From Tipula vernalis (lineage: Eukaryota; Arthropoda; Insecta; Diptera; Tipulidae): a DNA stretch of 64,000 bases. Positions 60,030 through 64,000 of this stretch are shown piece by piece (the first letter of the stretch is position 1; every line of letters begins with the position of its first letter). Under the pieces are notes generated by a model. The model saw only the letters and a list, made by a program, of their open reading frames with translations. It did not search any database and was not told the DNA's origin. The DNA lies in assembly GCA_958295665.1 (NCBI GenBank), contig OY282560.1, forward strand, positions 210,102,420-210,166,419, in the 5' to 3' direction. Made by a program: the position numbers and the translations under genes.

Positions 60030-60509
60030 CAGGGCTGGGATGTTGTACCATCACTTTCATTCGAATCGACTTTAAAAGTCGATTCGAAAAAGTGATAGTT
60101 GGCATGTTGTAAAATTTTCGACTCCAAAGTGATACGTTAATATGGCCGCCATTTTTCGAAGCTGAATTAACAACAACAATTTTAATTTGACATTTCGGTG
60201 TTGTTATACAAGCTTTAAATAAATATTAATTTTATAAGATTTTATTAAAAAAACAATTTATGAAATTGTTAATAAATTTGTTATTTTTTCATTACTTACG
60301 CAGACATTTTTTCAAATTTTATTTTCAATTTATTCACTTTTAATTATATTTATGTATAGTATAACATTATATTTTGACGAATCGCTCGTATATCACTTTA
60401 AATAAACTGAGTGATACTAAAGTATCATTATCGCGATTCGAAAATTTTACAACATACCAATTTTCGACTTTCTGTTCGAATTTCGAAAATTCGCAATTAC
60501 TCGCCCCTG
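60030..60509. mobile_element. hAT-type MITE
   Basis: The ends read CAGGGCTGGGATG on the left and, in reverse complement, CAGGGGCGAGTAAT on the right, the CAGGG form typical of hAT elements. Inside, TTGGCATGTTGTAAAATTTT (about 60099-60118) is inverted near 60440-60460, and a strong hairpin (ATTCGAATCGACTTT/AAAGTCGATTCGAA) lies at 60051-60095. The eight bases outside each end match at five of eight positions (TTCGAGAT, CTTAAGAT). Non-coding. Confidence 0.55.
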
Positions 60510-61213
60510 CTTAAGATGTGATTAAGGAAATATCGGACAAAAAGTCAACTGTTCGTGGCATTTCCTTTGGATACAGTAAATTGAAACTGTAGCAAAAAGC
60601 TATTCATTGCATTACCAAATCAATCACATTTCCTCCTTTGTTCGAAGTTGATTGATTGATTGATCAGAATGCACGACCAATCCTAAGCAAGAATCGCGGA
60701 TGACAATGGCCTTCCGTACACACTTTAGACATAACAAAACCGAAGGAAAGGAAAGGTATGTTAGTAACAAAGAATCAACACGGTTCGAGACTCCTAAATA
60801 GTTGATAGTTAGTAAATTTGGTAGTTGTATATTTTTAGTAAATTATTTAGCACAAGAACACAATTTCATGTTCCTTTACTGCTTCAGTTCCTGGAAAGTT
60901 GTTTCAGGTTCTTCAAAAATTTCCTAAATTTAAAATCTGCATTAATTCTTTATAATAACTATTCTAAAATTAATTAAGTATAAATTTAATTCTCTGAAAT
61001 AAATTATAAATTAATCTTTATGTACTGCAAATAAATTAACATTAATGGTTTGTATAACAATAACTAAACCAACTACACTCCGCACAGCCGAAATATATTT
61101 TAAATAAAATGAAAAATTAACAAAATATCCTAGAAACTGCAATTTTCATGAACTACTTTTAAGGCTGAATATTGGCTCGTTTGGCTTGTCACTGTTTACC
61201 ATAGGAATTATAC
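60510..61213. other. Spacer
   Basis: No gene is visible. A short (GATT)n run lies at about 60646-60665. Confidence 0.5.
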
Positions 61214-62215
61214 TTTAAGTTTCATCAGAAAAGCCAAATATTTAATGTAAAAATTTGTATAAATTCAACCCTCTAAAGTATCATGTCTGAAAAGTATTTC
61301 AATTAGTGTGCTTATAGCCAACAATTATCACTAGAAAAATTATCAGGACAAACTTCATGTGGGGAGCCCAAGAAAATTTGTTTTAATGAAAGGCCTATAT
61401 AAAATTAAAAATCGGTATAAATTCAACCTATAACCCTATGTCTACGCATCTTTTTTCTTACGTTAATCACGTAACCGTATCAGATTTATTCGAATATCAC
61501 TTAAAACTGTAACTATCACAATTAAATGATTTTGGCGTTCCTACATCCTAGAGCCAACATTCCACTGATAAAATAGAAATTTTATCGATTAAAGTCGAAA
61601 AGGTTACTGGTAACCCAAAATAGACATAAGGGTTAAAGTGTCATGTCTGGGAAGTATTTCAATTAGTGTGCCTAGCCAACAATTATCTCTAGAAAAACTA
61701 TTAAGCGAGTTTCATGTGGAAAGGCCGGGAAAATTGAATTGAATGAAAAGCTCATATAAAATTAAAGATTCAGCATAAATTCAACCTTTAAAGTGTTATG
61801 TCTAGAAAGTATTTCAATTAGTATGCCTGGCCAACAATTATCCCTAGAAAAATTATCAGCGCCAGTTTCATTTGGGGAGCCCGGGAAAATTTGTTTTAAT
61901 GAAAGGCCTATATAAAATGAAAAATTTGTATCAATTCAACCTTTAAAGTGTCATGTCTGGAAAGTATTTTAATTAGTTTCACTAGCCAACAATTATCGGT
62001 TACTGGTAACCCAAAATAGACATAAGGGTTAAAGTGTCATGTCTGGGAAGTATTTCAATTAGTGTGCCTAGCCAACGTTTATCCCTAGAAAAATTACTAA
62101 ACCAGGTTTCATGTGGGGCTCCGGGAAATTCGGTTGAATGAAAAGCCCATATAAAATTTAAAATTTTGTATAAATTCAACGTTCAAAGATTTTCAATTAA
62201 TGTGCCTAGTGTAGC
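61214..62215 (+). repeat. Tandem repeat array, about 160-bp unit, five to six copies
   Basis: Copies start near 61269, 61630, 61787, 61945 and 62030, each with AAAGTGTCATGTCTGG, AAGTATTTCAATTAGTGTG, CTAGCCAACAATTATC, AGTTTCATGTGGGGAGCC, CATATAAAATTAAA and TATAAATTCAACCTTT in order. A partial copy precedes (61214-61268) and another follows (62187-62215). The copy at 61945 is cut short and joined to GGTTACTGGTAACCC...AAGGGTT, a segment that also precedes the copy at 61630. The array has therefore been rearranged by unequal exchange. No long ORF. Confidence 0.8.
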
Positions 62216-63050
62216 CAACAGTAATAGATAGGACCGGCCATTTTTTTTTAAATATTCGGTCTGACTGTACTATAATATAGGTATTGGCTCAAGCTTAAGT
62301 AAGTAAAAATAAAGAGCCCTATACCAATAAAATAATTTATTTAAATATTAATTTATAATCAACTCATTTTTGTTTTTTTTATTCAAAAAAAATTTTACAG
62401 CGACTACTATTTAACATATACTTATTTCTTAACTAAGATTCTTAACCTAGGTTTTATCTTCTATGAGTCTATGAGTCTATCTAGTCTTAGAATAATGAAC
62501 TTATTCAATTCAAATTATTCTTATATTTCTGATAAACATATTTTCTTAGCGAATTTTATATAAAGATGAAATTAATAAGGGAAGAGTATTTAATACAAAA
62601 TATTATGTATTATGTAAGCTGGGTTGCCACTTTGCTACAAATGGAGCAGATCTGTTATAATTTTCAAAATTTAAAAATTAAGTGAGCACTTATATAAATC
62701 TGTTACATTTTAAGTTCGGCCATAAAAATGATCGATTTTGACTCGGAAATGATGAAACCATTAAAAAACGAACAGTTTAACTCTAAATTTAATTATTTAT
62801 AAAAATGACGTAGTAATATGTAAACAAAGGCTTGACTGAACATATTCCTTTTTATTGAAATTTATGCGTATCATATTTTTGACATTTCAGCAGTTCAGCT
62901 GAGTATTTTTTTTATTTGGGTGCGTCGTATTTGATTTATGATTTGTGAAATTATTTGGCCCTTTGATAAATATGAAAAGATATTTTCAAACAATTTCAAA
63001 AAATAAATAAGTAATTTTACTATTTCTTCTGTTATACAATATTTTTTTAA
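62216..63050. other. AT-rich spacer
   Basis: No supported gene. Small tandem CTATGAGT duplication at about 62461-62480. Confidence 0.45.
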
Positions 63051-63055
63051 CAGCA

Positions 63056-63650
63056 ACCATTGAAGAGAGTTTTAAATCTGTTATTAATTTAACCAGTTAC
63101 CGCAAAAGGGCAACTGGATTTGATTACGTAATGTACTGCGTGCAGTATGACTTATTAATTTTACAAATGGACTCTATATCGAAGCTACTTCAAATAACTT
63201 GCCATGATTCTCAATATAAAATTAGAAAAAAGCTAAAGATTTAAAATGTGGGCGAACCATGTGTATTATGGCGATGATTCAGGTAATCGGACCATTTTCT
63301 AAACAACAAATTTCAAGAAAACTGCAAAACATAAAATGTTCTCTAATGATCGATGAAACAACAGATCTGTCTACTACCAAATGCTTAGTGATGGTCGAAC
63401 GATTTTGTTTATAAAAATAAAAATAATGTGATTGGCTGTTTTCTAAAACTAAACTAATTAAAAAAAACTAATCCAATTAAACCGAGTGCTTCTACCGCCC
63501 AACAAATATTTAATGAAATTGAATAAAATTTAAAGGTAGCAATATTGCAATGGAGAACGTTATTAGGCCTAGCAGTCGATAAAGTCGCAGTAATGACTGG
63601 TTACTTAAATGGAGTAGATTCCATGAAATAAATGAATGAAATAAATACCA
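63056..63650 (+). pseudogene. hAT-like transposase remnant
   Basis: Plus-strand pieces in order: ATIEESFKSVINLTSYRKRA (from 63056), CSLMIDETTDLSTTKCLVMV (63337-63396) and LAVDKVAVMTGYLNGVDSM (about 63569-63625). The second resembles the hAT motif F-x-x-I-x-DE-T/S-TD, and the third the TDNASVMxGxxNGV motif of the hAT catalytic core. Stops separate them and the C-terminal dimerisation region is not seen before the window ends. Non-functional. Confidence 0.65.
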
Positions 63651-64000
63651 ACGTCGTCTGATTCATACATATCTGAAGCATATCTGTATAAAAGTATTTT
63701 TTAAAATTTTATAAAACCAGAGTATTTAAAATTTGACACAAATATTAAAGATCCAGAATTTCTTCTTACACTAACGGTAATGGGGATTCGGTTTGAACAT
63801 GTTCTAATTTCAGAAAGATTGGATATCTAAATATCAACAAACAATTACATAATTTTCCGTTTTACGACTGTGATATAGAGAAACTTTGAATAATCAATTT
63901 CGCAGATTGATTGGTAATTTTGAGATGACTTTTGAAACAAGATAAAGCTTGTTGGGATTGGAAACCAGATGATACACCAGAGTTTCTAATTTACTCCAAA

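Noticed and set aside
61214..62215. CRISPR-like array
   Set aside because: The units are about 160 bp, diverged, without regular unique spacers, and the DNA is animal.

Overview
The window is AT-rich animal nuclear DNA and almost certainly insect. The strongest evidence is a spliced neuropeptide gene at 40360-41098 that encodes an ecdysis triggering hormone (ETH) precursor with two amidated ...NVPRI peptides. The peptide pattern (SPGFFLKISKNVPRI followed by GRR) fits Diptera best; the species cannot be named from this sequence. ETH is the only host gene I can support with confidence. Nearly everything else that codes is transposable-element DNA, much of it nested.

Layout. 0.1-5 kb: AAGAAA-rich repeat DNA holding a small spliced transposon-type gene fragment (minus). 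5.7-7.4 kb: decayed Ty3/gypsy pol (minus). 7.9-8.2 kb: foldback element with perfect 42-bp arms. 8.2-8.7 kb: an unidentified broken ORF pair. 9.8-10.7 kb: a small inverted-repeat element and a deleted mariner. 11.8-13.4 kb: a pogo/Tigger transposase pseudogene. 13.65-20.76 kb: a nearly complete Helitron (minus), with its 3' hairpin and CTAG end, two in-frame stops and a 2.4-kb insertion bounded by CACTG ends. 21.3-22.4 kb: two tRNA-like SINE copies and a pure (TA)n tract of about 280 bp. 23.2-24.4 kb: a 5'-truncated non-LTR retrotransposon with a (CCTAA)n tail and a 13-bp target-site duplication. 25.57-35.34 kb: a decayed EnSpm/CACTA element (minus) carrying a full-length Copia element inside one of its exons. 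36.4-37.0 kb: a piggyBac-type MITE with TTAA duplications. 40.3-41.2 kb: ETH. 42.6 kb: a non-LTR RNase H scrap. 42.97-51.49 kb: an apparently intact EnSpm/CACTA element. 51.6-60.0 kb: a MITE, then a Helentron-type Rep/helicase/endonuclease pseudogene. 60.0-60.5 kb: a hAT-type MITE. 61.2-62.2 kb: tandem repeats of about 160 bp. 63.3-63.65 kb: hAT transposase remnants.

The best candidate for a little-described working system is the EnSpm/CACTA element at 42,972-51,494. It has terminal inverted repeats (CACACTT...), AAAGCAA-type subterminal repeats, an uninterrupted 800-codon transposase with N-terminal zinc fingers, and an upstream accessory gene. I could assemble that gene from seven exons with GT-AG junctions and no frame break (about 525 aa). 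The decayed relative at 25.6-35.3 kb encodes the same two proteins, and its first intron has the same phase, so the two-gene arrangement with a spliced partner appears to be a stable property of this family.
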